Origin: Nonlabens dokdonensis | GTDB taxonomy: Bacteria > Bacteroidota > Bacteroidia > Flavobacteriales > Flavobacteriaceae | NCBI RefSeq assembly: GCF_002162835.1 | Contig: NZ_MAAX01000177.1 | Location: forward strand, 1 to 55,102 | DNA length: 55,102 nucleotides | Direction of reading: 5' to 3' | Shown: positions 33,368 to 42,187 of the stretch, one piece after another | Layout of the letters: the number at the start of each line of letters is the position of its first letter | Numbering within the stretch: the first letter of the stretch is position 1 | Made by a program: the position numbers and the translations under genes | Notes under the pieces: model-generated | Told to the model about the DNA's origin: nothing | The model's input: only the letters and a program-made list of their open reading frames with translations | Databases searched by the model: none

Positions 33368-34576
33368 TTAAACATTCTCAATCACCATAGCATAGCCTTG
33401 TCCTACTCCTACACACATAGTTATTAAGGCATATTTCTTATTAGTTAATTGAAGTTCTAGAGCCGCACTATAAGCTAGTCGAGTTCCTGTAACACCTAGT
33501 GGATGACCTATCGCAATAGAACCACCGTTAGGATTTAAACGTGGATCGTCATCTGCAAGTCCCCAAGCTCTTGTGCAAGCAAGTGCTTGTGATGCAAATG
33601 CTTCATTCAGTTCAATCACGTCCATATCTGCTAGAGTCAGGCCTGCTTTTTCTAAAGCTTTGTTACTAGCTGTAACTGGACCTATTCCCATAATGCGTGG
33701 CTCTACTCCAACTACCGCACTACTTACCACTCTTGCTATCGGTTTTAGGTCATACTTTTTTACAGCATCTTCACTAGCAATAATCGTTGCTGCAGCACCA
33801 TCATTCAAACCGCTGGAATTCCCTGCAGTTACAGATCCACCTTCTTTTTTAAAAGCTGGACGTAGTTTTGCAAGAACTTCTTTTGTAGTAGTTGGTTTAA
33901 TGAACTCATCATCTTTAAAGATGATTGGGTCTTTTTTACGTTGGGGAATCTCCACGGCTACTATTTCCTTAGCAAGTCTTCCAGATTGTTGTGCTGCTGT
34001 GGCTTTATGTTGGGACCATGCTGCAAATGCATCTTGATCTTCTCGAGAGATCGTATATTTCTCTACGAGGTTTTCAGCCGTGTTTCCCATACCATCTACA
34101 CCGTACATTTCGGCCATTTTGTGGTTGACAAATCGCCATCCAAAACTAGAATCGTACATCTTTGAGTCGGTACCAAAAGCGCTACTAGGTTTTGCAATTA
34201 CTAATGGTCCACGAGTCATGTTCTCTACTCCACCAGAAATAAAAACATCTCCATCGCCAGTTTGTATCGCTCTATGAGCATGTACAATGGCACTCAATCC
34301 AGAACTACATAATCTGTTCACCGTTTCTCCAGGAACAGTCACTGGCAAGCCAGCCAATAATCCTGCCATGCGAGCGACATTACGATTATCTTCTCCTGCC
34401 TGGTTGGCACAACCCATGATCACGTCTGCATAAGCATCTGTTGGTATGTTAGGGTTTCTTTCTACTACCGTTTTTATTACATGAGCTGCAAGATCATCTG
34501 GTCTTATAGTAGATAATGTTCCCTTGTAATTTCCTATCGGTGTACGTATACCGTCTATTATATATGTGTTTTTCAT
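33368..34576 (-). CDS. paaJ: Acetyl-CoA acyltransferase / 3-oxoadipyl-CoA thiolase PaaJ
   Basis: This 402-residue thiolase cleaves 3-oxoadipyl-CoA (and 3-oxo-5,6-dehydrosuberyl-CoA) at the end of the phenylacetate route. It shows the nucleophilic Cys in TVNRLCSSGLSAIVHA, NEAFASQALA, GHPLGVTGTR and the second active Cys in MCVGVGQG. The start MKNTYIIDGIRTPIG at 34576 fits the family; the upstream extension in frame is poly-basic and contains a degenerate palindrome. Apart from other paa genes, the neighbourhood is unrelated. No ACTAAC-type operator lies upstream. Confidence 0.92.
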   Translation of the reverse strand: MKNTYIIDGIRTPIGNYKGTLSTIRPDDLAAHVIKTVVERNPNIPTDAYADVIMGCANQAGEDNRNVARMAGLLAGLPVTVPGETVNRLCSSGLSAIVHAHRAIQTGDGDVFISGGVENMTRGPLVIAKPSSAFGTDSKMYDSSFGWRFVNHKMAEMYGVDGMGNTAENLVEKYTISREDQDAFAAWSQHKATAAQQSGRLAKEIVAVEIPQRKKDPIIFKDDEFIKPTTTKEVLAKLRPAFKKEGGSVTAGNSSGLNDGAAATIIASEDAVKKYDLKPIARVVSSAVVGVEPRIMGIGPVTASNKALEKAGLTLADMDVIELNEAFASQALACTRAWGLADDDPRLNPNGGSIAIGHPLGVTGTRLAYSAALELQLTNKKYALITMCVGVGQGYAMVIENV

Positions 34577-34592
34577 TCGTTTTTTTTTAGTC

Positions 34593-34608
34593 CGCTTTCG
34601 CGAAATCG
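34593..34608. repeat. 16-bp palindrome, degenerate copy 11
   Basis: CGCTTTCGCGAAATCG, with a single T breaking the symmetry, lies 16 bases upstream of the paaJ start. Confidence 0.75.
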
Positions 34609-34833
34609 GAAACTCTTCCATCTATTTTACCCAAAAATACATAAAGAAATTTTCATACCATCTAGTGTTCCTATTGATATAAATCAATTTTGATCTTATT
34701 AATTAAGGTTCTACTAAACCACTTTACATCTAAAATCTACGACATCATTTTAAAAGATTTGAATTTAATTTGCTTCATAAGTTGTATTTTTACTTTACTT
34801 TACTTTAGGTCGTATTAACTCAAACTTTATTTT

Positions 34834-35103
34834 ATGAAAATTTTATTTTTAAGTTTTGCTGCTATGGCCATGCTATCTTTTAGTAGTGTTTCAGAAGCGA
34901 TCGAGGAAGATTTTGGGGATTGCCCTGCTAATTCTACTGAGATAAGAGCAACATGTACAAAAGGTTGTTATTCTGTAATCGTAGGTGGTACTGCACAACC
35001 GCTTAGTTCAAGTCAAACAGACGAAGCTGAAAGGAGATTACAAAATTACTGTAATAATCGTCCAATAGTTGAAATCATAGCTCCACCGCCACCATTTCTT
35101 TAG
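34834..35103 (+). CDS. Small secreted cysteine-containing peptide
   Basis: This 89-residue precursor has a signal peptide (MKILFLSFAAMAMLSFSSVSEA) and a mature part of about 65 residues with four cysteines (CPANSTEIRATCTKGC and YCNNRP) and a proline-rich end (APPPPFL). No family is recognised. It ends at the base before the start of the GLPGLI gene, so the two are transcriptionally and probably translationally linked. It may be a structural partner or substrate of the GLPGLI/receptor pair. Confidence 0.65.
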   Translation: MKILFLSFAAMAMLSFSSVSEAIEEDFGDCPANSTEIRATCTKGCYSVIVGGTAQPLSSSQTDEAERRLQNYCNNRPIVEIIAPPPPFL

Positions 35104-35967
35104 ATGAATACAATGACAACTGTTTTAAAAATATTCATAGCAGCATTTATGTTGCTAGGAATTTACTTCTCAGGTCTAAAAGATCAAAAAAAAGATTTTC
35201 AGGTAAAATCTCACGCATTTCTGTACAAATTTGACTTTAAACACTATACCAATCGCCCAGATTTAATTCTCACCGATTATGTTTTAGTTAATAAAAGGGG
35301 TGATACGACGTTCACATCATTTTACAATCAAATGAAACGTGATTCTATTAGTTCCCTTAGAAAAATGTCTAGTCAGGAGCGATTTGATAATAGAGTTAAT
35401 TCATTGCCATATTATATTAAGACAATAAAAACTAAGTCAACTTTTACGTCAAAAGTTGCAGATCAAAATTTTAAATATGTGGAACAACTCAAATTCAAAT
35501 GGAATATCACTGATTCTATAAGGAAGATCAATTCTTATACTTGTCAACTTGCTACTACAAAGTATGCAGGCAGAAGTTGGAATGTTTGGTTCACAAAAGA
35601 TATCCCAATGGATGTAGGTCCATATAAATTCAAAGGTTTACCAGGTTGTATTGTTGAAATGGAAGATTCTGATAATATTTTTAAATATTCACTTGTTGCA
35701 TTTAAAGAAAAGAAAGTTGTTCGATTAGAGCATTTCCCCAGTTTTACTAAAAAGTCTTTGAAAGTAACAACTCGTAAGGATTTTAATACGCATCAGCAAG
35801 CATATCAAGCCCTAAGTTTTGATGAACGTATGGCTTATTTAAGTCGAGGACAAGCAGGGTTAATTCAAGGAGAGTTTAAATCTGAAGATGGTGAAGTAGA
35901 CTTTAACAGTAAATCCCTTGATGAAATGGATGATTATCAATTTATAGAAATAGATCATATTGAATAA
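35104..35967 (+). CDS. GLPGLI family protein
   Basis: This 287-residue protein has an N-terminal signal or membrane segment (TVLKIFIAAFMLLGIYFSG) and the family hallmark KFKGLPGCIVEMEDSDNIFKYSLVAFKEK, preceded by CQLATTKYAGRSWNVWFTKDIPMDVGPY. GLPGLI proteins (unknown function) usually pair with an adjacent TonB-receptor-like barrel gene, as here: the stop overlaps the next gene by eight bases. Confidence 0.85.
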   Translation: MNTMTTVLKIFIAAFMLLGIYFSGLKDQKKDFQVKSHAFLYKFDFKHYTNRPDLILTDYVLVNKRGDTTFTSFYNQMKRDSISSLRKMSSQERFDNRVNSLPYYIKTIKTKSTFTSKVADQNFKYVEQLKFKWNITDSIRKINSYTCQLATTKYAGRSWNVWFTKDIPMDVGPYKFKGLPGCIVEMEDSDNIFKYSLVAFKEKKVVRLEHFPSFTKKSLKVTTRKDFNTHQQAYQALSFDERMAYLSRGQAGLIQGEFKSEDGEVDFNSKSLDEMDDYQFIEIDHIE

Positions 35968-38614
35968 TTCTCATATCTCCAATACCATTTATGTAGTGGC
36001 GCTCTTTTTATGGGTGCCATTTTTTTGTAACGCTCAAAATATAATTAAAGGTACGGTTATCGATTCTGTAAAACAGCCTTTATCGTATTCGATCGTTACG
36101 GCTTACAAAGATTCAAATTATGCATCTATTGTTGGTTTTAAAACAACTGATGATCTTGGAAAATTTTCCATAGAAATCTCAGAAAATATAGACACACTAT
36201 TTCTTGAAGCGAGACATATCACCTATAAATCAGAGCAATTCATCATTACTGATTTTAATAGAGAGCATGATTTAGCACTTTACAGGCCCAACAATGATTT
36301 AAAAGAAGTTCTCATTAAAGCCAAACGCAACATAACGATAAAAGGTGATACGGTACGCTATGATGTAGAAGCACTTAAAGAAAAAAAAGATTATACCATA
36401 GAAGAAGTTATTGATCGCATCCCTGGAGTTACTATTGCAGAGAATGGACAGATTTCCTACAACGATAGACCCATAAGTCATCTTTATATCAATGGAGTAG
36501 ACTTGTTAGAAGGTCGTTACAATATTGCAACTCGTGGCATACCAGCTGGCGCTGTAGAAGATATAGAATTATTAAGACGACATAATCACGCACGTATTGA
36601 AATAGGTAAAACCCTAAGTAGTGAAGTTGCTCTCAATTTGAGAATTAAAAAAGATCAAAGTCTGGTTTTTGGCTCTTCAAAGGCAGATGTAGGAACTCCT
36701 ATCGTCACTGCTCGTGGCGAGGTTACTCCTATCTATTTACAAGATAAATTACAGAATCTAGCAAGTTTACGAGCTAACAATTTTGGTAAATCTTTACAAG
36801 ACTTTGGCACATCGCTAACCAGAGGAAATCGAGATATTTATCAATTAAAAATAAACAACACCTCAGTTATAACACAACCAGAAGTTAATGGCAATACTAT
36901 TTCTAACAGATACTGGTTAGACAACAATTCCATATCTGCAACAAATGATATTCTAACCACTTTACCCAAAGACCTAATCGTTAAAGGATCTATGGATTAT
37001 AATTATGAAGATAGTGAGATAGAAAAAAATAACAGAAGTGTGTTTTTTACTAGAAGTGATAGTTTACAAGTTGATCGCAGTTCAAGAAATAAGTTATTGC
37101 AACGACGTTATCAGTTAGGGAATACCATAGAGTTAAATAGAGATGATTTATACATCAACAATAAACTTTCTGGTAAATTTTTAAATCAAAATGGTAGTTC
37201 TTCAAATCTTTTGAATGGTAATACTACACAAACAGGTTTTAACAACACCGAAAAAGCCATTACTAATATTTTAGAGCTCAAAAATAGCATCAATAATCAA
37301 ATAGTAGATAGTGGTTTTTTATTTGAATATAGATCAACAGACGAACAATTAGCAACAAATCCAGCTGTATTTACCGATGTGATACCAAGTGTAAATCCTA
37401 TCCTGACTACACAAGATGTGTCGATAGAGAAATTAAACTTAGGCGCATATACAGGTTATACATTTCAATTTCTAGATATAGAATGGAAAGCAAAACAACG
37501 TGCACGATGGTCTAGAGAGCAACTTGAAAGCTCCCTCAAAAACCAGAATAATAATGACGCGACATCGCCATTTGCTACTGATTTTAGTCTTGATACTTTT
37601 GAATCACAAACACAACTATCATCTGCGTTTAATTGGAAAAGGTTTCGATTCAATCTCAACCCAGAACTTTCTTACTTTAATATAAATCGTTTAGAAAACT
37701 TAACTGATTTAGATGAAAAGGACAATTATCTTTTTATGAATATGTATGTGCAGGTATCCTGTAATTTTAATAGGAAATGGGATCTAGGTATAAGCGGTTC
37801 TGTAAAAAATTCTATTTCAAGATTTGAAGAATTATATCCTGGAATTATTTTAAGACAGTTTGATAATTTGAATATAAATCCACAAGATATAAATGTTACA
37901 CGCACAAATGACGTTTCTATTTTCTTCGGTTATAGCGATGTTCTAACTGGGATTCTTTTAAAAAACAACACTTCTTATAATAAGGCTACTTCTCAATTCA
38001 TTTTTAATAGATCACTGAATGATAATGGATTGATACAAATAAATGCGATAAGACGCGATAATGAATTCAGCACACTAAGAAATACATTGACTCTAACTAA
38101 GCGATTCTTCAAACATTTATCTACTCAAACAAGTTACAATTTTGACCTTTCAAAAATAGAACAGATATTTAATGGAACGGCACAAGACAACACCATTATT
38201 AATCATACATTAAGTACAGAATTGAGTTGGAGTACTGGTGGTTCTTACGCTTTGAATTATAGTGGCACAATCAACTTTGGTTTATCACTAATAGGCAACT
38301 CGCGAGCAACTAATAATTTTCAATTACACGAATTAGGTTTAGATTTATATTTATCAGATAAAGCGCGATGGAATTTTAATACAGAAACCGCAGTCAATTT
38401 CTTTTCTAGCAGTGACAATACTAATATCAATTCTTTATTCAACACCAGTTTTTATTATAAACCTCATAAAAAGCTCATTCTACGAGCAGAATTATACAAT
38501 ATTTTCAATGAGCGTTTTTTCACGACTGCAACGAGCAGTTCTAACTTCATAAGCCAGTATCAGTTCTCCTTACGCCCATTACAATTTACTCTCGGATTAA
38601 ATTATACGTTGTAA
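35960..38614 (+). CDS. TonB-receptor-like outer membrane protein (GLPGLI partner)
   Basis: This 884-residue protein opens with a signal-like segment, then a carboxypeptidase-regulatory-type beta-sandwich (GTVIDSVKQPLSYSIVTAYKDSNY, residues about 30-110). A plug-like region follows (YTIEEVIDRIPGVTIAENGQISYNDRPISHLYINGVDLLEGRY), then a long barrel ending QFTLGLNYTL. It is the usual companion of GLPGLI proteins. The cargo is unknown. The overlap with the upstream gene indicates translational coupling. Confidence 0.85.
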   Translation: MNNSHISNTIYVVALFLWVPFFCNAQNIIKGTVIDSVKQPLSYSIVTAYKDSNYASIVGFKTTDDLGKFSIEISENIDTLFLEARHITYKSEQFIITDFNREHDLALYRPNNDLKEVLIKAKRNITIKGDTVRYDVEALKEKKDYTIEEVIDRIPGVTIAENGQISYNDRPISHLYINGVDLLEGRYNIATRGIPAGAVEDIELLRRHNHARIEIGKTLSSEVALNLRIKKDQSLVFGSSKADVGTPIVTARGEVTPIYLQDKLQNLASLRANNFGKSLQDFGTSLTRGNRDIYQLKINNTSVITQPEVNGNTISNRYWLDNNSISATNDILTTLPKDLIVKGSMDYNYEDSEIEKNNRSVFFTRSDSLQVDRSSRNKLLQRRYQLGNTIELNRDDLYINNKLSGKFLNQNGSSSNLLNGNTTQTGFNNTEKAITNILELKNSINNQIVDSGFLFEYRSTDEQLATNPAVFTDVIPSVNPILTTQDVSIEKLNLGAYTGYTFQFLDIEWKAKQRARWSREQLESSLKNQNNNDATSPFATDFSLDTFESQTQLSSAFNWKRFRFNLNPELSYFNINRLENLTDLDEKDNYLFMNMYVQVSCNFNRKWDLGISGSVKNSISRFEELYPGIILRQFDNLNINPQDINVTRTNDVSIFFGYSDVLTGILLKNNTSYNKATSQFIFNRSLNDNGLIQINAIRRDNEFSTLRNTLTLTKRFFKHLSTQTSYNFDLSKIEQIFNGTAQDNTIINHTLSTELSWSTGGSYALNYSGTINFGLSLIGNSRATNNFQLHELGLDLYLSDKARWNFNTETAVNFFSSSDNTNINSLFNTSFYYKPHKKLILRAELYNIFNERFFTTATSSSNFISQYQFSLRPLQFTLGLNYTL

Positions 38615-38635
38615 CTAATTGACTATACCACATGC

Positions 38636-39055
38636 CTAATTTCCCCAATCCTTATTAGTCCTATAAACCACACCTTTAAAAAGAGCCACCAACTCATCGC
38701 CTTTTTTTACCTCAACGATGTTGAAACCTACTTTAGTTTTGGTTTTGTCTAGAGTACATTCTGCTGTGATGTAGTCGCCTTCTTCTAGTGCTTCTATGTG
38801 GTTGATGCTGGTCTCTATAGAAACGGCAAATTTACCATGCGTGTTTGATGAAAAACCAAAAGCAGTATCTGCCAGCGAGTATGTGATGCCACCATGAGCT
38901 TTTCCCATACTATTGAGCATTTCTGGTCTTATGGTCATTCCTAACTTTACACAACCTATTTCAACCGACAGGATTTCAATACCTAACCAAGTTGAATATG
39001 GATCAAGTGAAAGCATTTTTGCTGGAATCTTTTTTCCTTTTAGTTTTTGAGTCAT
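38636..39055 (-). CDS. paaI: PaaI-type hotdog thioesterase
   Basis: This 139-residue hotdog-fold protein has GKAHGGITYSLADTAFGFSSNTHG, with the conserved catalytic segment, and EEGDYITAECTLDKTKTKVGFNIVEVKKGDELVALFKGVVYRT. PaaI hydrolyses hydroxyphenylacetyl-CoA and releases CoA from side products of the pathway. Its start lies one base from the 8-bp tandem array of a four-helix cassette that separates it from paaH, the expected partner. Confidence 0.9.
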   Translation of the reverse strand: MTQKLKGKKIPAKMLSLDPYSTWLGIEILSVEIGCVKLGMTIRPEMLNSMGKAHGGITYSLADTAFGFSSNTHGKFAVSIETSINHIEALEEGDYITAECTLDKTKTKVGFNIVEVKKGDELVALFKGVVYRTNKDWGN

Positions 39056-39056
39056 T

Positions 39057-39104
39057 GAGTTGGTGAGTTGGTGAGTTGGTGAGTTGGTGAGTTGGTGAGT
39101 TGGT
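39057..39104. repeat. 8-bp tandem array (GAGTTGGT x 6)
   Basis: The same 8-mer recurs four times at 50865-50896, 11.8 kb away, beside the GH3 gene. Confidence 0.95.
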
Positions 39105-39115
39105 GAGTAAAAGTC

Positions 39116-39487
39116 TTATTTGTTCTTGAGACTTCTTCTTAATGCTGAAATCATTTTTCCTATTTCAGTTAAGTCTTTTCTGTTTTCTTCAAAAATTTCA
39201 TAAGTGATATACTTTCTTAAGAAAGCTTTAGAGTTCCAAGTTACACATTCATGACTGCTATCCCATGCCATTTTGAGATATCTATTAAAATTAGTATCAG
39301 TGCTTCCATAACCTTCTGAAATATTTGCAGCAATAGAATCAGCAGCACGAGAATACTGCGAGGATAATCGATACATTTCTTTTTTAGGAAATTGTTCCGT
39401 TATTTCATTAATTTTTTCACCGAAAGTCATTGCCTTTTGATAAACAATTAAATCTTCAAACTTAAAATGATATTCACTTTCAAACAT
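39116..39487 (-). CDS. Four-helix bundle protein (23S-IVS/Avd-like), copy B
   Basis: This 123-residue all-helical protein has YHFKFEDLIVYQKAMTFGEKI, LSSQYSRAADSIAANISEGY and KMAWDSSHECVTWNSKAF. It is clearly paralogous to copy A: both share YHFKFEDL-VYQKAM, LSSQ--RAADSIA-NI-EGY and the SS-ECV segment. The ATG at 39487 is chosen; a TTG at 39508 would overlap paaH and add residues encoded by the repeat. Confidence 0.88.
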   Translation of the reverse strand: MFESEYHFKFEDLIVYQKAMTFGEKINEITEQFPKKEMYRLSSQYSRAADSIAANISEGYGSTDTNFNRYLKMAWDSSHECVTWNSKAFLRKYITYEIFEENRKDLTEIGKMISALRRSLKNK

Positions 39488-39502
39488 CTTGTTAGATTTT
39501 AA

Positions 39503-39526
39503 ACTCAAAGACTCAAAGACTCAAAG
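39503..39526. repeat. 8-bp tandem array (ACTCAAAG x 3)
   Basis: These units are read on the minus strand as the last residues of PaaH (FESLSL) and the TGA stop. Confidence 0.9.
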
Positions 39527-40692
39527 ACTAAATTCTCGGCTTTCATCTTACGCAATATCGGCGAGCATCTGTAGCGATCTTCTCTATATAAATCATACAT
39601 CGCGTCCAGTGTGTTTACACACCAGTCGATTCCTTTTTCATTTGCCCAAGCGAGCAATCCTTTTGGATAGTTCACACCTTTAGTCATCGCGCTATCTATT
39701 CCTTGCGCGGTTGCGATGTTTAAAAATAAAGCATCCGCTGCTTCATTGATGAGCATTACGAGTACTCGATCTTGGATTTCTTTTATGAGTTCAGGAGATT
39801 TTACTGGTTCCGCTTTCGCGAAAGCGTGCTCACTATCCACATTTACATAATCATAAAAACCACGTCCAGATTTGCGCCCTAACCAGCCGGCTTCCATCAA
39901 TCGTTTCTGAGTTAACGACGGCTTGTAACGTGGATCAAAGTAGAAAGCTGCAAAAACAGTTTCGGTCACCACATAATTCACATCGTGACCTATATAATCC
40001 ATCAATTCAAAAGGTCCCATTTTAAAACCAAGTCCTTTTAAAGCGTAATCTATAGTGGCAAAACTTGCTATTCCTTCTTCATAAATACGCAAGGATTCAC
40101 TGTAAAATGGACGCGCAACACGATTGACTATAAAACCAGGAGTATCCTTTGCTACGGCAACTACTTTTTTCCAATTCTCGATAGTAGCCACACAAATATC
40201 TGTAACGTTTTGGTCTGTTTGTACAGCAGGAATTACCTCAACAAGTTTCATTAATGGCGCTGGATTAAAGAAATGAATTCCTATACAGCGCTCTGGTTTA
40301 TCGAGTGATGCTGCAATACTGGCAATGCTTAGACTAGAAGTGTTAGAAGCAATAACGCAGTCGTCAGACACGTGAGATTCCAATTCTTGAAATACCTTTT
40401 TCTTAATATCTAGGTTTTCAATAATCGCCTCGATAGTTAGATCAGAGTCCGCTAGATCCTTTACCGTACTTACATAAGAGATATTAGATTGAATGCGAGT
40501 TTTCTCAGCAACATCTATTCTACCTTTCTCAATAAGTCGGTTCATTATCTTTTCAAGAGCTTCTTGCGCTTTATCCAGTTGCGCCTGATTTACATCAAAC
40601 AATTTCACTTGACAACCAGCTGTGGCAGCTACTTGAGCAATTCCACTTCCCATTGTCCCTGCTCCTATGACTCCTACTTTATTAATTTTCAA
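39505..40692 (-). CDS. paaH: 3-hydroxyacyl-CoA dehydrogenase PaaH
   Basis: This 395-residue NAD-dependent dehydrogenase oxidises 3-hydroxyadipyl-CoA. It has the Rossmann motif VGVIGAGTMGSGIAQVAA, SNTSSLSIASIA, the HFFNPAPLMKLVEVI active-site histidine region and the KDTPGFIVNRVARPFYSE helix. It starts at TTG (40692), since no ATG lies between the in-frame stop upstream and the glycine-rich motif. The palindrome is read as EHAFAKAEP between the two C-terminal domains. The final residues come from the repeat array of cassette B. Confidence 0.9.
   Translation of the reverse strand: MKINKVGVIGAGTMGSGIAQVAATAGCQVKLFDVNQAQLDKAQEALEKIMNRLIEKGRIDVAEKTRIQSNISYVSTVKDLADSDLTIEAIIENLDIKKKVFQELESHVSDDCVIASNTSSLSIASIAASLDKPERCIGIHFFNPAPLMKLVEVIPAVQTDQNVTDICVATIENWKKVVAVAKDTPGFIVNRVARPFYSESLRIYEEGIASFATIDYALKGLGFKMGPFELMDYIGHDVNYVVTETVFAAFYFDPRYKPSLTQKRLMEAGWLGRKSGRGFYDYVNVDSEHAFAKAEPVKSPELIKEIQDRVLVMLINEAADALFLNIATAQGIDSAMTKGVNYPKGLLAWANEKGIDWCVNTLDAMYDLYREDRYRCSPILRKMKAENLVFESLSL
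39811..39826. repeat. 16-bp palindrome, intragenic copy 12
   Basis: An exact copy inside paaH is read as AFAKA, preceded by Glu-His as in the GH3 copy. Confidence 0.9.
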
Positions 40693-40838
40693 AATTATTT
40701 CTATTTATAAAATTATTGAATTGTATTACCATGCAATTTTGGCAAGGAATACGATACCTCATCCATCTCTCACAAAGATATGGATTTTGATTTCGGTGGT
40801 TTTAAGTTTCCTTTTTTAAAATCTAAACTTTCAACAAT

Positions 40839-40846
40839 TATATTTG
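40839..40846 (+). promoter_or_regulatory. Candidate -7 box of nhaA
   Basis: TATATTTG matches TAnnTTTG, 19 bases before the nhaA ATG. Confidence 0.5.
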
Positions 40847-40865
40847 ACTAAAGAAAACCAACACC

Positions 40866-42185
40866 ATGACCAGAAAATTACTCACACCATTCCAGAAGTT
40901 TGTTCAACTAGAATCTTTTAGTGGTATTTTACTTGCCATTGCTACCGTAATCGCACTTATCTGGGCAAACAGCTCTTTTTATGATAGTTATGCTGCTTTT
41001 CTAAATTTTGAAATAGGTTTCAGTTCTGACTTTTTCAGCCTTAAAAAACCATTGATATTATGGATTAATGATGGTTTTATGGCTATATTCTTTTTCCTTA
41101 TAGGATTAGAAATCAAAAGAGAAGTTTTAGTAGGCGAACTCAACTCTACCAAAAAAGCATTATTTCCTTTTTTTGGTGCCTTAGGTGGAATGAGTGTTCC
41201 TGTTTTATTATTTTTCATTCTCAATAATAATCCAGAAACACAAAGCGGTTGGGGAATTCCTATGGCTACTGATATTGCTTTCTCACTAGCCATTCTCAAA
41301 GCACTAGGGAAACGTGTACCGCTGGCTTTAAAAGTATTTTTAACAGCATTTGCTATTGTAGATGATATAGGTGCTGTGCTGGTTATCGCTATATTTTACT
41401 CTACTTCTTTACAACTGGATTTGCTCCTATATGCGCTTCTAATTATAGGATCTGTAACCCTATTTTCTCTTAAGGTGCGCTACTCAAAATACATCAACAT
41501 TTTTGCTGGAATTATAGCTTGGGTATTATTTCTTAAGGCAGGAATTCACCCTACACTAGCTGGAATTTTAATGGCATTTGCCGTTCCCATGCATCGTAAG
41601 ATCAAAGGAACTGGCTTTATAGAACAACTTAAGAACCTGACTGATAAGATCTATTCTAACTCAAATCCACAAGCTGTGTTGCTGACTAATGACCAAATAA
41701 AAAATATAGATCAGTTAGAGGACCTAACAGAAAAGTATCAATCTCCTTTGCAAAGCCTTGAGAACCGACTACATGATTGGGTGGCTTATTTTATCATTCC
41801 TGTTTTTGCTCTTGCCAATGCCGGCGTAGCGCTGTCTAGCGATGTACCTCTAGAATGGACTCTCATTATGAACCTTTCTATTTGTCTGGTTTTAGGAAAT
41901 AGTATAGGTATAAGTAGCATAGTATTACTTGCTCAAAAATTAAAACTGGTTCAAATTCCTCACGGAATTACAAAACGACATATCATAGGCGCCTCGTTTA
42001 TTGCTGGAGTAGGTTTTACCATGTCTATTTTCATAGCCACTCTTGCTTTTTATGAAACACCACAATATGTGGATAGTGCCAAAATAGGCATACTCATAGG
42101 TAGTTTAGTAAGTGGTGCCATAGGAGCCACGATACTATATATCTCTGGATCTAAAAAAGATGATCAAAAAGCAGAGGTTGCTTAA
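40866..42185 (+). CDS. nhaA: Na+/H+ antiporter NhaA
   Basis: This 439-residue inner-membrane antiporter has about eleven hydrophobic helices. Diagnostic blocks are FFFLIGLEIKREVLVGEL, GWGIPMATDIAFSLAILKALGKRVP and FLTAFAIVDDIGAVLVIAIFY, with the paired aspartates that bind the ion, and ALANAGV in the distal half. It exports Na+ in exchange for protons, fitting a marine habitat. It is a plus-strand gene wedged between paaG and paaH, with only two bases to the convergent paaG stop. Confidence 0.95.
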   Translation: MTRKLLTPFQKFVQLESFSGILLAIATVIALIWANSSFYDSYAAFLNFEIGFSSDFFSLKKPLILWINDGFMAIFFFLIGLEIKREVLVGELNSTKKALFPFFGALGGMSVPVLLFFILNNNPETQSGWGIPMATDIAFSLAILKALGKRVPLALKVFLTAFAIVDDIGAVLVIAIFYSTSLQLDLLLYALLIIGSVTLFSLKVRYSKYINIFAGIIAWVLFLKAGIHPTLAGILMAFAVPMHRKIKGTGFIEQLKNLTDKIYSNSNPQAVLLTNDQIKNIDQLEDLTEKYQSPLQSLENRLHDWVAYFIIPVFALANAGVALSSDVPLEWTLIMNLSICLVLGNSIGISSIVLLAQKLKLVQIPHGITKRHIIGASFIAGVGFTMSIFIATLAFYETPQYVDSAKIGILIGSLVSGAIGATILYISGSKKDDQKAEVA

Positions 42186-42187
42186 AA

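Larger units (their letters stand above)
39057..39526 (-). mobile_element. Four-helix-bundle cassette B (paaI/paaH gap)
   Basis: One end is six perfect copies of GAGTTGGT (39057-39104). The other is three copies of ACTCAAAG (39503-39526), complement CTTTGAGT. Both are 8-bp units with a shared GAGT core, placed in inverted orientation around one four-helix-bundle gene. The distal array overlaps the end of paaH and encodes its last residues. Confidence 0.6.

Noticed and set aside
34577-34621. N-terminal extension of the thiolase
   Set aside because: It is a poly-basic stretch reading through a degenerate palindrome; MKNTYIIDG fits the thiolase start.
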